Below, piece by piece: positions 25,125 to 33,869 of a stretch of 64,000 bases of DNA (positions within the stretch are counted from its first letter, which is position 1; the number at the start of each line of letters is the position of its first letter). The stretch comes from Chloroflexota bacterium (GTDB lineage: Bacteria > Chloroflexota > Chloroflexia > Chloroheliales > Chloroheliaceae). Under the pieces are notes generated by a model, which made no database searches, was not told the DNA's origin, and saw nothing but the letters and a program-made list of their open reading frames with translations. The translations under genes and the position numbers were made by a program. The DNA lies in the NCBI GenBank assembly GCA_028287745.1, contig JAQBPB010000026.1, forward strand, positions 1-64,000. Direction: 5' to 3'.

Positions 25125-25152
25125 AAGATTTCGGCTTGCCGAAAATCTTTTT
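25125..25152 (+). promoter_or_regulatory. terminator-like attenuator just before the binding-protein RBS
   Basis: AAGATTTCGG / CCGAAAATCTT stem (one bulged A) with a 4-base loop and TTTTTC, ending a few bases before AAGGAGG. A smaller stem AGTAG / CTACT lies just upstream (25104-25119). This looks like an intrinsic terminator inside the leader, so read-through may be regulated. Confidence 0.5.
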
Positions 25153-25166
25153 CAAGGAGGAAAACT

Positions 25167-26633
25167 ATGCGTCACCCTGCTACCAAAGGGCGCCCTGGAA
25201 GCTCCATTAAGGGCCGGACCTCTTTAATCGTGCTTCTGCCGCTCGTCCTGACAATGCTACTCGCTGCATGCGGCGATGCCACCAGCACTCCGGCTGCCCC
25301 CACCAAAGCGGCAACTGCCGCTACGACCACAGCCCCGGCTACGACTGCCGCCGCTGCTGCGACCACCGCCGCCCCGACCACCGCGGCCCCGGCGGCTACG
25401 ACTGCGGCACCCGCCACTACCGCAGCGGCTGTTACCGCTGCCGCGACTAGCGCCGCTTCAGCTTTTACCGGACAGGCTACCATCCGGGTAATGACTTTCT
25501 TTGCCTATGATAATCCCGAAGTTGAAAAGGGTGTGGTAGAAGCCTTCCAGAAGGCTAACCCGAACATCAAAGTAAATCTTGAGCAAGTTTCCTACGATGA
25601 TATTTTTACCAAGTATAAGACCCAGGTCGCCGGTGGCACCGCCCCGGACGTAATCTCGATGAATTTCGAAAACGTGCGCAGCTACGCAACCAAAAAAGCC
25701 CTGGCCCCTTTGAACGATCTGGTGTCACGCGATAAGTTCAACATGGGCATCTATTACCCTAATACGGTCCAGATGCACACCGTTGACAATAACCTTTACG
25801 GCTTACCGGCCACTTTCTCCGATAACGTGGTCTACTATAATAAGACCATGTTTGATAAAGCCGGGGTGACTTACCCTGACGCAACCTGGGACTGGAGCAA
25901 GCTGGTCAGCACCGCCAAGCAGTTCACCAATGGCGAAACCTACGGCTACGGCCCGGCCTGGTGGCCGATGTACCTTTTCCTGTATAACACCAATATCCTG
26001 ACCGCAGATAACGCTAAATGCGCCCTGGACACGCCGGAAGGTTTGCAGGCAATCCAGGCATATGTCGACCTGTCTACCAAAGATAAAGTTTCGGCCAATG
26101 CCGCCGCCGCTAAAGCGCAGGGCGACTATGACCGCTTCATTGCGGGCAAGCTGGCGATGTATGTAGCCGGACCCTGGGCCGTCAAGCCTTTTAACAAAGC
26201 CATTAAAGACACCTTCCAGTGGGATATTGCCGAACATCCCAAGGGCACGACCCAGGGTACTTTCCTTTACAGCAATACCTACGCGATTTCGGCCAGTTCC
26301 AAGAACAAGGATGCTTCCTGGGAATTCCTGAAGTTCGCTTCGGGAGTAGAGGGCCAGACCATCCGCCAGAAGGGCCAATTTGAAATCACCACCATCAAAT
26401 CGGTGGCCGACTCCACTTTTGTACCTTCGATGAAAGGCCAGTCCCCGGCCCACCCGGAAATTTTCTTGAACGCAACCGCCTACGGCAAGAAATTGCCGGA
26501 CCACGCGCGTTTGCAGGAAATCCTGGATGCCATCCAGCCGGAGCTTGACCTGGCGCTCAACGGCAACAAGTCGGTCAAGGAAACAATGACTGCTGCTTGC
26601 AACTCCGTAAATAGCATTCTTGCTCAGAAATAA
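25167..26633 (+). CDS. sugar ABC transporter solute-binding lipoprotein (CUT1)
   Basis: A 488-residue lipoprotein. ATG 25167 follows AAGGAGG; the ORF track start lies 24 codons upstream, within the attenuator region. The signal peptide ends at the lipobox 'LLAAC', followed by an Ala/Thr/Pro tether of about 60 residues. The mature part is a family 1 binding protein ('ATIRVMTFFAYDNPEVEKGV', 'VAGGTAPDVISMNFENV', 'FIAGKLAMYVAGPWAV'). It supplies oligosaccharides to the two permeases downstream. Enzymes in the same operon suggest beta-linked glucans or galactosides as substrates. The gap to the permease gene contains a very stable hairpin. Confidence 0.93.
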   Translation: MRHPATKGRPGSSIKGRTSLIVLLPLVLTMLLAACGDATSTPAAPTKAATAATTTAPATTAAAAATTAAPTTAAPAATTAAPATTAAAVTAAATSAASAFTGQATIRVMTFFAYDNPEVEKGVVEAFQKANPNIKVNLEQVSYDDIFTKYKTQVAGGTAPDVISMNFENVRSYATKKALAPLNDLVSRDKFNMGIYYPNTVQMHTVDNNLYGLPATFSDNVVYYNKTMFDKAGVTYPDATWDWSKLVSTAKQFTNGETYGYGPAWWPMYLFLYNTNILTADNAKCALDTPEGLQAIQAYVDLSTKDKVSANAAAAKAQGDYDRFIAGKLAMYVAGPWAVKPFNKAIKDTFQWDIAEHPKGTTQGTFLYSNTYAISASSKNKDASWEFLKFASGVEGQTIRQKGQFEITTIKSVADSTFVPSMKGQSPAHPEIFLNATAYGKKLPDHARLQEILDAIQPELDLALNGNKSVKETMTAACNSVNSILAQK

Positions 26634-26652
26634 CTACTTTGTGTAATAATAA

Positions 26653-26689
26653 GGCCAGTGGCTGCGGGATTTTTCCGCAGCCACTGGCC
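26653..26689. other. very stable intercistronic hairpin
   Basis: Perfect 15-bp stem GGCCAGTGGCTGCGG / CCGCAGCCACTGGCC with a 7-base loop, between the binding-protein and permease genes. It lacks a T tract and probably protects the upstream message from 3' decay. Confidence 0.7.
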
Positions 26690-26756
26690 GCAAAACCAGG
26701 CAGGATGCCTTCTTCCAGTGGTGGAAAAACCTATAAACATGATCGGTGGATGATCA

Positions 26757-27713
26757 ATGGAAACCAACACTTCCGTTAAAGCGGTCAACCAGCCTTCGGC
26801 TACCCGGCAGGTCAAAGCCAGGGCTAACAAAAAGGTCCCGGTTAACTGGCGAGATGCCTTTTGGGGCTATATTCTGATCGCCCCGGCCTTTATCTTCATC
26901 ATCGGTTTTACCTTTATCCCGGTCATTGGCGCTTTTGGGATCAGCCTGACTAAATGGGACCTGCTTTCCCAGGCAGAATTTATCGGCTTTGATAATTATC
27001 AAAGAATATTCTCGGATAACGTAGCCACCAAAACTTTACTCAACACCTTCTACTATACATTCGTCAGCGTGCCGCTGGGTATAATAATCTCCCTGCTGCT
27101 GGCGAGCCTGCTGAACCAGAAAATCCGGGGTCTGGCAATATTCAGGACCTTTTACTATCTGCCGGTCATCTCTTCAACCGTCGCCGTCAGCATGATTTTC
27201 CGGTGGGTTTTAGACTCCCAGTACGGCATGCTCAACGGAGGCTTAGCTATCTTTGGGATTTCGCCCATTCCCTGGCTAACCGACCCGGCCTGGGCCATGC
27301 CCGCCGTTATTCTGGTAACGGTCTGGCGCAGCCTCGGCTTTAACATGCTGGTGCTTTTAGCCGCCTTGCAGGATGTACCAAAAGAGCTGCACGAGGCCGC
27401 CGCCATGGACGGAGCGACCGCCTTTCACAAGTTTTTCTATGTGAGCATTCCCCTGATAACCCCGGCCATTTTCTTTGTTACAATGACCAGCCTGATAAAT
27501 TCCTTTCAGAGCTTTGACCTGGTCTACAACATGACCCAGGGAGGTCCGGCCAGGGCTACTTCTTTGATCGGTTACTACCTGTGGGAACAGGCTTTCAAAT
27601 ACCTGAATATGGGCTATGGAGCGGCAATCGCTTTTGTGCTGTTCTTCTTTATCCTGGTGATTACCTTTGTGCAGTGGGTCCTGCGCCGCAAATGGGTCTT
27701 TGGGGAGGAATAA
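26757..27713 (+). CDS. sugar ABC permease (MalF/LacF type)
   Basis: A 318-residue CUT1 permease with six membrane helices. It opens with a basic cytoplasmic tail of about 30 residues, then 'WGYILIAPAFIFIIGFTFIPV', and has the coupling loop 'ELHEAAAMDGATAFHKFFYVSIPLITP', the EAA motif that contacts the ATPase. It pairs with the MalG-type subunit encoded six bases downstream. As is usual in many Gram-positive and Chloroflexota sugar operons, no ATPase gene is present, and a shared MsmK-like ATPase elsewhere is expected. Confidence 0.94.
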   Translation: METNTSVKAVNQPSATRQVKARANKKVPVNWRDAFWGYILIAPAFIFIIGFTFIPVIGAFGISLTKWDLLSQAEFIGFDNYQRIFSDNVATKTLLNTFYYTFVSVPLGIIISLLLASLLNQKIRGLAIFRTFYYLPVISSTVAVSMIFRWVLDSQYGMLNGGLAIFGISPIPWLTDPAWAMPAVILVTVWRSLGFNMLVLLAALQDVPKELHEAAAMDGATAFHKFFYVSIPLITPAIFFVTMTSLINSFQSFDLVYNMTQGGPARATSLIGYYLWEQAFKYLNMGYGAAIAFVLFFFILVITFVQWVLRRKWVFGEE

Positions 27714-27719
27714 AAAGTT

Positions 27720-28574
27720 ATGCTAAATAAGACTGCTTCTCTGGACACTTATAACAGGAACAGGCTCCTGATTAAATTCCTCAGTTACTTTGTCCTGACG
27801 GCCGGGGCTGCCCTGATGGTGATGCCATTTTTGTGGAGTGTGGCAACCTCTTTTAAGAACGCCAAAGATGTTTTTACCACCTCACCATTTCAAATAGCTT
27901 TTCCGCCGGATTTTTCCGCTTATAATGAAATGCTGGAACGGGTAGATTTCGTCCGCTACGCCACCAATACTTTTATCGTGGCCGGTCTGATAACGCTGGG
28001 GCAATTGTTTACCTGTTCTTTATCGGGCTATGCTTTTGCCAAGATTAGATTTCCGGGACGGGATGCGATTTTTTTGATTTTCCTGTCTACCCTGATGGTG
28101 CCAGCTGCCGTGACCCTGATTCCCAATTTCATTATAATGCGCTCGTTCCAGTTACTTGACACCCTGACCGCCCTGGTGCTGCCTTTTCTTGGGAGCGCTT
28201 ACGGCACCTTTCTAATGCGCCAGTACTACCTGACCTTTCCTGATGAATTAACCGACGCCGCCAAACTGGATGGCTGCAACCCTTTTACCTTTTACTTGCG
28301 GATACTGCTCCCAAATTCAAAACCTATCCTGGCGACCCTCGGACTGCTTACTTTCCAGGCCTTCTGGAATGATTTTCAATGGCCGCTGATTGTAATCAAT
28401 TCCGAGTCCAACCGGACCCTGCAAGTAGGGCTTTCTTACCTGCGTAACGAGCATTACATTAACTGGCCGCTTTTAATGGCCGCTTCGGTTCTGACGACTT
28501 TGCCAATTATTGTGCTGTTCTTGCTGGCTCAAAAGCAACTCGTCCAGAGCGTCAAACTTTCCGGTATCAAGTAG
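27720..28574 (+). CDS. sugar ABC permease (MalG type)
   Basis: A 284-residue partner permease. Its ribosome binding site (GGGGAGGAA) overlaps the end of the MalF-type gene, implying coupled translation. Family signs are 'MPFLWSVATSFKNAKDVFTT', 'FLMRQYYLTFPDELTDAAKLDGCNPFTFY' (EAA-type loop) and the C-terminal 'QLVQSVKLSGIK'. The Glu-Ala-Ala of the coupling motif reads 'TDAAKLDG' here, a normal variant. It completes the importer used by the glycosidase genes that follow. Confidence 0.94.
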   Translation: MLNKTASLDTYNRNRLLIKFLSYFVLTAGAALMVMPFLWSVATSFKNAKDVFTTSPFQIAFPPDFSAYNEMLERVDFVRYATNTFIVAGLITLGQLFTCSLSGYAFAKIRFPGRDAIFLIFLSTLMVPAAVTLIPNFIIMRSFQLLDTLTALVLPFLGSAYGTFLMRQYYLTFPDELTDAAKLDGCNPFTFYLRILLPNSKPILATLGLLTFQAFWNDFQWPLIVINSESNRTLQVGLSYLRNEHYINWPLLMAASVLTTLPIIVLFLLAQKQLVQSVKLSGIK

Positions 28575-28660
28575 GAACCGGTAAGTCTTCATTAGCAAAA
28601 TAAGCCGGGGGCCGGTTATTATTGAAAACTACCACTGGACGACTAGTTTAAGTTTCCAAG

Positions 28661-30127
28661 ATGAAAGGCATCGAAACAATGGATCAGTTGCAAATTAAAG
28701 GCGGTAAAGTAGTTGACGGCACCGGGAACCCGGTCTTTTTACGCGGCGTGAACATCGGAGGTTGGCTGAACTTCGAACATTTCCTCAGCGGCTTTCCCGG
28801 CTCGGAGGCGAACCTGCGCCGGTTAATGCAGCAAAAGTTAGGCGAAAAGAAAGCCGCTTTTTTCTTGGAGCGGTTCCTGGACCATTTTTTCAACGAAAAC
28901 GATGTGAAGTTCCTGGCCAAATCCGGCGTTAATGCCATTCGCCTACCCCTGAATTACCGCCATTTCGAAAGCGATATGGCGCCTTTTGAATACATGGAGA
29001 GCGGTTTTAAGCGGGTGGACCAGGCCCTTGAATGGTGTGAAAAGCACTCAATCTATGTCATTTTGGACTTACATTCGGTGCCGGGCTGGCAAAACGGCGA
29101 TTGGCACTGCGACAATAGCAGCCGCCACGCCCTCTTCTGGTCCCACAAACATTTCCAGGACCGCTTTGTGGGACTGTGGGAAGAACTGGCCCGCCGTTAC
29201 CGGGACCGGGCAGTCGTAGCAGGCTATAACCTGGTAAATGAACCCTTAACTAATGCCCCTTATGGCCGCTTTTTACCGGACGCGGAGTACCAGCCGGACT
29301 GGGAGATTATGAACCAGGTCTACCGGCGCACCACCGAGGCCATCCGCAAGATTGACCCGAAACACATAATTATCGTGGAAGGCGACTACTATTCGATGCT
29401 CTTTAAGGGTCTGGAAGCGCCTTTTGACCCCAATCTGATGTACAGCAACCATAATTACATCGAAGTAGCCGTGTCTCCGATAGAGGCTTACCCGCTAACG
29501 TTTAACGGTACCTATTGGGATGAGCGGAAAATTGAGGAACAGTTTATCGAAACGGAGGGCTTCCAGTTCGCGCAGACCCATAACGTGCCGCTTTACGTGG
29601 GAGAGTTTGGCCTGAATATGGAGTACCCTTCCGATAATGTGGTCCATAAAGTTAACATCTTCCGCGACCACGTTGGGGTCTTCAATCGCCTGGATTGCCA
29701 CTGGACTTTCTGGTCGTACAAGGACCTGGGCGTTATGGGCTGGCTGCAGACCGCGCCGGACTCGCTCTATAACCAGACTATTAAACCGCTCCTGCAAGCT
29801 AAAACCGACCTGGGCGTAGATTTTGGCTGGCTGGCCGGGTTTATTCCCGAAATACAGGGACCTATGACCGCCATTAGCGAGCAGATTGTGTCGCGCATTC
29901 CGGGGCTGGACCCCGCGACAAACTTCCGGTACTTGAGCCAGGCGGCCATGGCCGGGTATGCCGCCGACCAACTCCAAAACCTGTATGTGGCCCAGTTTGT
30001 CGATAAATCCGAAGCGGAAATTGATGCAATCCTGGCCTCGTTTGACCTTAGCAGGTGTATTGAAAGGAAAGAGTTGGGCGAGGTTATTCGTGCAAGCGGG
30101 AAAGTTTACCCAACCGCCGCCAGTTAA
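28661..30127 (+). CDS. glycoside hydrolase family 5 enzyme (glucanase-like)
   Basis: A 488-residue enzyme with a GH5 TIM barrel: 'LRGVNIGGWLNFEHF', 'VNAIRLPLNYRHFE', 'VILDLHSVPGWQNG', the acid/base Glu194 in 'YNLVNEPLT', 'YSNHNYIEVAV', and the nucleophile Glu315 in 'LYVGEFGLN'. The opening resembles exo-1,3-beta-glucanases and related glucosidases of GH5. No signal peptide, so the substrate is an imported oligosaccharide. ATG 28679 (18 bases on) is an alternative start with AAAGG at a better distance. The C-terminal ~100 residues are helical and of unknown function. It is the fourth gene of the LacI-controlled operon. Confidence 0.9.
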   Translation: MKGIETMDQLQIKGGKVVDGTGNPVFLRGVNIGGWLNFEHFLSGFPGSEANLRRLMQQKLGEKKAAFFLERFLDHFFNENDVKFLAKSGVNAIRLPLNYRHFESDMAPFEYMESGFKRVDQALEWCEKHSIYVILDLHSVPGWQNGDWHCDNSSRHALFWSHKHFQDRFVGLWEELARRYRDRAVVAGYNLVNEPLTNAPYGRFLPDAEYQPDWEIMNQVYRRTTEAIRKIDPKHIIIVEGDYYSMLFKGLEAPFDPNLMYSNHNYIEVAVSPIEAYPLTFNGTYWDERKIEEQFIETEGFQFAQTHNVPLYVGEFGLNMEYPSDNVVHKVNIFRDHVGVFNRLDCHWTFWSYKDLGVMGWLQTAPDSLYNQTIKPLLQAKTDLGVDFGWLAGFIPEIQGPMTAISEQIVSRIPGLDPATNFRYLSQAAMAGYAADQLQNLYVAQFVDKSEAEIDAILASFDLSRCIERKELGEVIRASGKVYPTAAS

Positions 30128-30156
30128 ACGGAAGGCCAGCGTAACAGGAGATAATT

Positions 30157-32232
30157 TTGCCAGAACTTACCTTTCAAGACGGAGTAGCTTTTTGGAAAGA
30201 TACCCCGCTCTATTTAATTACTGCCGAATACCCTTACTTCCGGGATAACCCGGCTAACTGGGAGCAGCGGCTCCGCCAGATTGCCAGCCTGGGAGCCGGT
30301 ATAATCAGCACTTATATTCCCTGGCGGCATCACGAGCTACTCATAAACGGCGAGCGGGTATTCGACTTCAGTGGCCGGACTTTGCCAAACCGGGACGTGC
30401 TGGGCTTTATCGGGTTGTGTCGGGGCCTGGGCCTGAAGCTAATCCTCAAACCGGGCCCGTTTTGCCACGCCGAGTTGAATTACGGCGGCTTACCAGATTT
30501 TGTATGCCCACTCCAGCGGCCCGATATAGAACCTAACCTGAAAGGCGATAACAGCCCGGTAACCTGGGTGGGCAGCCAGCCCGGCAGCACAGGCGCACCC
30601 CTACCCTGGCCGCTGCCTTCGGCCGACTCCCCGGTCTATAAAGCGGAGGTCATGCGCTGGTTCCAGGCTGTCCGCAGCCAGGTGCTTCTTGAAAACTGCG
30701 CCCCTTCTGGTCCGGTGGTGGCGACCCAGGTCGGTAACGAAGGCATCTACAGCGACGCCCAGCATGCCGTGTGGTCGCACGATTACAGCCGGTGCGCCCA
30801 GGAAGAATACCGCCGCTGGCTGGAAAAACGCTATGGCAGTATCGGCGCGTATAATTCCGCGCACCACAGCAAGCTAGATAATTGGTCCGAGATTGAGCCG
30901 CCCAGCGCGTATACGGCACCGCCGGAACTGGCAGGCCTGCGGGCATACACGGACTGGGCCGAGTATAGCGGGTATTCGCTGGGCAGCCTTTTCACCGAAT
31001 ACGCCGCCTGGCTAGATTTGCCGGTCCCGGCCCTTACCAACGTTAACCCGCCCACCGCCGATGCCTGGGGCATAGATGCCTGGCTTAGCCGGGTGCAACC
31101 GGGCAAGTGGAAAGGCGTGGAATACGGCTATACCAACTGGATTGGGGTAGCCGCCGAGGACGCTTCGGCCCTGGCCCGCTACATGCTCCTGACCCGCCGG
31201 GCCGCCGGACCCAACCTGGAAGAGAACTGGGGCTTTGGCAAGATTTATGACCCCCGTTACGAGAAGGCCAGCGTTTGTTTCCAACAGACCCTGGTTGCCA
31301 TCGCGGGCGGCACGACCGGCTATAACATTTATACGGCGGTTGGCACCACGGACTGGGATGAGGAAATTGACCGCTTCATGGAAAAGCCTTACCCATCCCA
31401 TGCCCCTATTGGGCCGGATAAGGTTGATCCGGACAAAGCAAAAGCTCTTGCTGACCTGAATGGATTCCTGAACGAGTTTGGGGCGGAATACCTCAACTGC
31501 GCCCCGGTTACAGGGGTGGCCTGGGGCCTTTACCAGCCCTATGCGCACCTGGGAGCATGGTGTACTGAGGCGGATAACGGTATGTGGCCGGAAGTTGCCG
31601 GGCACACTTTACCGGTACAGGGACCGGCGTTAATGGCCGTACAGCAAAAACTGATTGAGGATGGGCGGGACCTGGCCTACCTTGATTTAGAAACGGCGAC
31701 CGTGGCCGACCTTGCCCGCTATAAGCTGCTCATCATGCCGGGTGGGCCATACATGGACGCCGCTACCCAGCACAGCCTGGCCGAATTTACCCGGGAAGGT
31801 GGGACATTGGCCCTTATTGGGGAGGTACCGGCCCTGGATGAACAACTTGAGCCTTTCAGGGAACTGGCCGGGCTTAAAGAAGAAAGCCGCCTGATGGTTT
31901 TTCCCGATCAGAAGCAACTGCTGGCCGCCTTGCCAGAGCTATTGAACAATGTCAGGGCGGCAGGGCTGGCAATCGAGGCCCCTGGTAAAGCCTGCGCCTG
32001 GCTGCGCGAGAACCCGGCCCAAAATCTCCAATTCCTGGTTATCCTGTCCAACCTGGCCGGAGAGGTGCGGATTACCTACTCACGGGGAGAGGAGCAAATC
32101 AACCTGGCTTTAGATTTGCCTGACCGGGGCGGCGCAATCGTCCGCCTTGACCGGGGAAAGGTCAGCCACATGGTTATTGGCGGTGAGTCAGATACGCCAG
32201 GTACTTACTCTGCTACCACTCCCGGTGCATAA
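30157..32232 (+). CDS. beta-galactosidase-like glycosidase (GH35/GH42-like)
   Basis: A 691-residue enzyme starting at TTG, six bases after AGGAG and 29 after the GH5 gene. The N-terminal barrel has the GH35-like 'LITAEYPYFRDNPANWEQRLRQ', 'ISTYIPWRHHEL', 'KLILKPGPFCHAELNYGGLPDF' and the acid/base region 'VVATQVGNEGIY'. A candidate nucleophile is in 'NLEENWGFG'. After it, a GH42-like flavodoxin/glutaminase-type domain is visible ('RYKLLIMPGGPYMD', 'EFTREGGTLALIGEVP'). No signal peptide is seen. It probably removes terminal beta-galactosyl residues from imported oligosaccharides. The exact family needs a profile search. Confidence 0.82.
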   Translation: MPELTFQDGVAFWKDTPLYLITAEYPYFRDNPANWEQRLRQIASLGAGIISTYIPWRHHELLINGERVFDFSGRTLPNRDVLGFIGLCRGLGLKLILKPGPFCHAELNYGGLPDFVCPLQRPDIEPNLKGDNSPVTWVGSQPGSTGAPLPWPLPSADSPVYKAEVMRWFQAVRSQVLLENCAPSGPVVATQVGNEGIYSDAQHAVWSHDYSRCAQEEYRRWLEKRYGSIGAYNSAHHSKLDNWSEIEPPSAYTAPPELAGLRAYTDWAEYSGYSLGSLFTEYAAWLDLPVPALTNVNPPTADAWGIDAWLSRVQPGKWKGVEYGYTNWIGVAAEDASALARYMLLTRRAAGPNLEENWGFGKIYDPRYEKASVCFQQTLVAIAGGTTGYNIYTAVGTTDWDEEIDRFMEKPYPSHAPIGPDKVDPDKAKALADLNGFLNEFGAEYLNCAPVTGVAWGLYQPYAHLGAWCTEADNGMWPEVAGHTLPVQGPALMAVQQKLIEDGRDLAYLDLETATVADLARYKLLIMPGGPYMDAATQHSLAEFTREGGTLALIGEVPALDEQLEPFRELAGLKEESRLMVFPDQKQLLAALPELLNNVRAAGLAIEAPGKACAWLRENPAQNLQFLVILSNLAGEVRITYSRGEEQINLALDLPDRGGAIVRLDRGKVSHMVIGGESDTPGTYSATTPGA

Positions 32233-32430
32233 ATTCCTGGCCTTGTCCGGTCTTTTTTGGTTTGGATATCAGGAATAGTCCTTAATAAGCTACTTCTAAC
32301 ATCCAAACCTGGCTGATAGGCAGTGCTCCCAGTGCGCCGAAATACGATTTTCTACTTAAAGGCTTACCAATTGAACCGAGTGATCATTAAAACCGGCCCT
32401 ACTTTTGAATCTGACAAACCAGGCAGGTAA

Positions 32431-32467
32431 AAAGATAAACCTGTTACCGCTCGGGACGGTAACAGGT
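32431..32467 (-). terminator. terminator of the SnoaL-like gene
   Basis: Perfect 11-bp stem ACCTGTTACCG / CGGTAACAGGT; on the minus strand it is followed by TTATCTTTTT. The rest of the 300-base gap after the GH35-like gene shows nothing clear. Confidence 0.7.
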
Positions 32468-32533
32468 GGTAGAAGGCTATGGTAATAATTCAACTTTTAA
32501 TAATGACGCAAAACTTTGAGGGAAAAGTAATTG

Positions 32534-32917
32534 TTATGCCGGGGCGGCGGTTGACATTGCGCCGAGTTGCTGTAGAAGGGCCAGGACATCGGCCTGTATC
32601 CAGAATTTAACAATCTTCCCACCGGCGACCTGGTAGATAACCATAACCGGGACTGTTACCGGCTTGCCGGTGGCAGGTATGCCCATAAAAGCCCCCCGGT
32701 GAGTGCCGGTCATAATTCCCCTTACCACTACTTTGTCATCTTCGGCAACCATATCTTCTACGGCTAACTGATAGCCGGGAAAAGCCGCCTCAAACATCTC
32801 AATATGTTCTATGAGGTTATTATCTGTAACATAACGTTTACAGGCCTGAATCTTATCACCGCTACTCAATTCCGCGAAGTATTGTCTGATAAAGGCTTTG
32901 TTGTTTTCAACAGACAT
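32534..32917 (-). CDS. SnoaL-like protein (NTF2 fold)
   Basis: A 127-residue single-domain protein of the SnoaL/ester cyclase type: 'NKAFIRQYFAELSSGD', 'EMFEAAFPGYQLAVEDMVAEDDKVVVRGIMTGTHRGAFMGIPATGKPVTVPVMVIYQV' (family core, quoted only in part of its conserved blocks: 'GTHRGAFMGIPATGK'), and 'GKIVKFWIQADVLALLQQLG'. Members are cyclases, hydrolases or proteins without known activity, so no reaction is assigned. It is divergent from a second SnoaL-like gene that ends with the same 'LRQLG'-type tail, which suggests an old duplication. Confidence 0.82.
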   Translation of the reverse strand: MSVENNKAFIRQYFAELSSGDKIQACKRYVTDNNLIEHIEMFEAAFPGYQLAVEDMVAEDDKVVVRGIMTGTHRGAFMGIPATGKPVTVPVMVIYQVAGGKIVKFWIQADVLALLQQLGAMSTAAPA

Positions 32918-33108
32918 TCCTTACCTCCCGTTAAGCCACTATTCTATTGACCATTGAGGGTTTTCTTAAATTTAGAATACCTTATTTAAGAATAGCTTTG
33001 ATTGCACGGTCGTACAAGAAGATTCTTGGTACATAGTTGGTACATTCTGTTTACCCACCTGTTTTATCCTAGTTGATAAATAAGAATCTCGTGCTTGAAT
33101 TTCCTGAT

Positions 33109-33128
33109 TATATTAATTTATTAATATA
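33109..33128. promoter_or_regulatory. palindrome between divergent SnoaL-like genes
   Basis: Perfect 20-bp AT-rich palindrome TATATTAATTTATTAATATA, near the middle of the 337-base divergent gap. It may be an operator shared by both genes. Confidence 0.4.
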
Positions 33129-33133
33129 TTGTA

Positions 33134-33161
33134 TTGATTTTTATCATAAGTGGGCTATAGT
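33134..33161 (+). promoter_or_regulatory. promoter of the second SnoaL-like gene
   Basis: TTGATT, 16-base spacer, TATAGT, about 95 bases before the ATG at 33255 and next to the palindrome at 33109-33128. Confidence 0.45.
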
Positions 33162-33254
33162 AATAGTAACTTTTGTTGCATCTTCAAAGTATAAAATTTA
33201 AGTATATTTGGCTGCGGGTGTAACCTTGTTTTTAGTGCAAAGGAGGGCTTGGCT

Positions 33255-33689
33255 ATGTCGCCAGAAGAACTCAGGACCAGGACAGAGCGGTTCATTGAAG
33301 AAGTCTTGAACCAGCACAATCTTGCCGTAGTTGATCAATTTATTGCCCCGGAGTACTTGCTCCAGGACTCGGAACCTCCGATTCAAGGGCCGGATGGGTA
33401 TCGACAATTTATAGAAGGTATCCTGGTTATCTTCCCGGATATCCATTTTACCCTTGATGAATTCTTTGCCGTGGGCGACAAGATTGCCTTCCGGTGGTCC
33501 ATACAGGCTACCCATAAAGGGACATGGGGTGTAATACCGGCCACGGGTAAGACCGTCAGGGACAAGGGAATTATTATTTCCCACGTCAACGCCCAGGGCA
33601 AAACAGTTGAAGAGTGGATCACCAACGATGGGTTAGGCATCTTGCGGCAGCTTGGCGGTTTACCAACGCCAACAGCAACCCCGGCCTGA
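33255..33689 (+). CDS. SnoaL-like protein (NTF2 fold)
   Basis: A 144-residue protein; ATG 33255 is chosen because GGAGGG lies eight bases upstream (the TTG at 33249 is too close to it). It shows the SnoaL pattern 'FIEEVLNQHNLAVVDQFIAPEYL', 'GPDGYRQFIEGILVIFPDIHFTLDEFFAVGD' (conserved block 'FPDIHFTLDE'), 'THKGTWGVIPATGKTV' and 'EEWITNDGLGILRQLG'. This is the group often annotated as ester cyclase or polyketide cyclase. The real substrate is unknown. It ends at a strong terminator, so it is monocistronic. Confidence 0.82.
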   Translation: MSPEELRTRTERFIEEVLNQHNLAVVDQFIAPEYLLQDSEPPIQGPDGYRQFIEGILVIFPDIHFTLDEFFAVGDKIAFRWSIQATHKGTWGVIPATGKTVRDKGIIISHVNAQGKTVEEWITNDGLGILRQLGGLPTPTATPA

Positions 33690-33709
33690 TCTAACAACAC
33701 TTCTTAGAG

Positions 33710-33747
33710 AAAAGGCCCGGTTGCTTAAAATGCAATACGGGCCTTTT
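33710..33747 (+). terminator. terminator after SnoaL-like gene
   Basis: AAAAGGCCCG / CGGGCCTTTT stem with an inner TTGC / GCAA pair; the arms themselves give A and T tracts, so it can act on both strands. Confidence 0.8.
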
Positions 33748-33869
33748 CAGGATCCTTAACAATTCCTCGTTATTCTAATTCAATAATTTAGGCTTATGTC
33801 GAAATTATTCCAGGACATTCTATTGGCCGGTTTAATTTTCGCACGAATATCCGTTTCAGGAGAAAAAGT

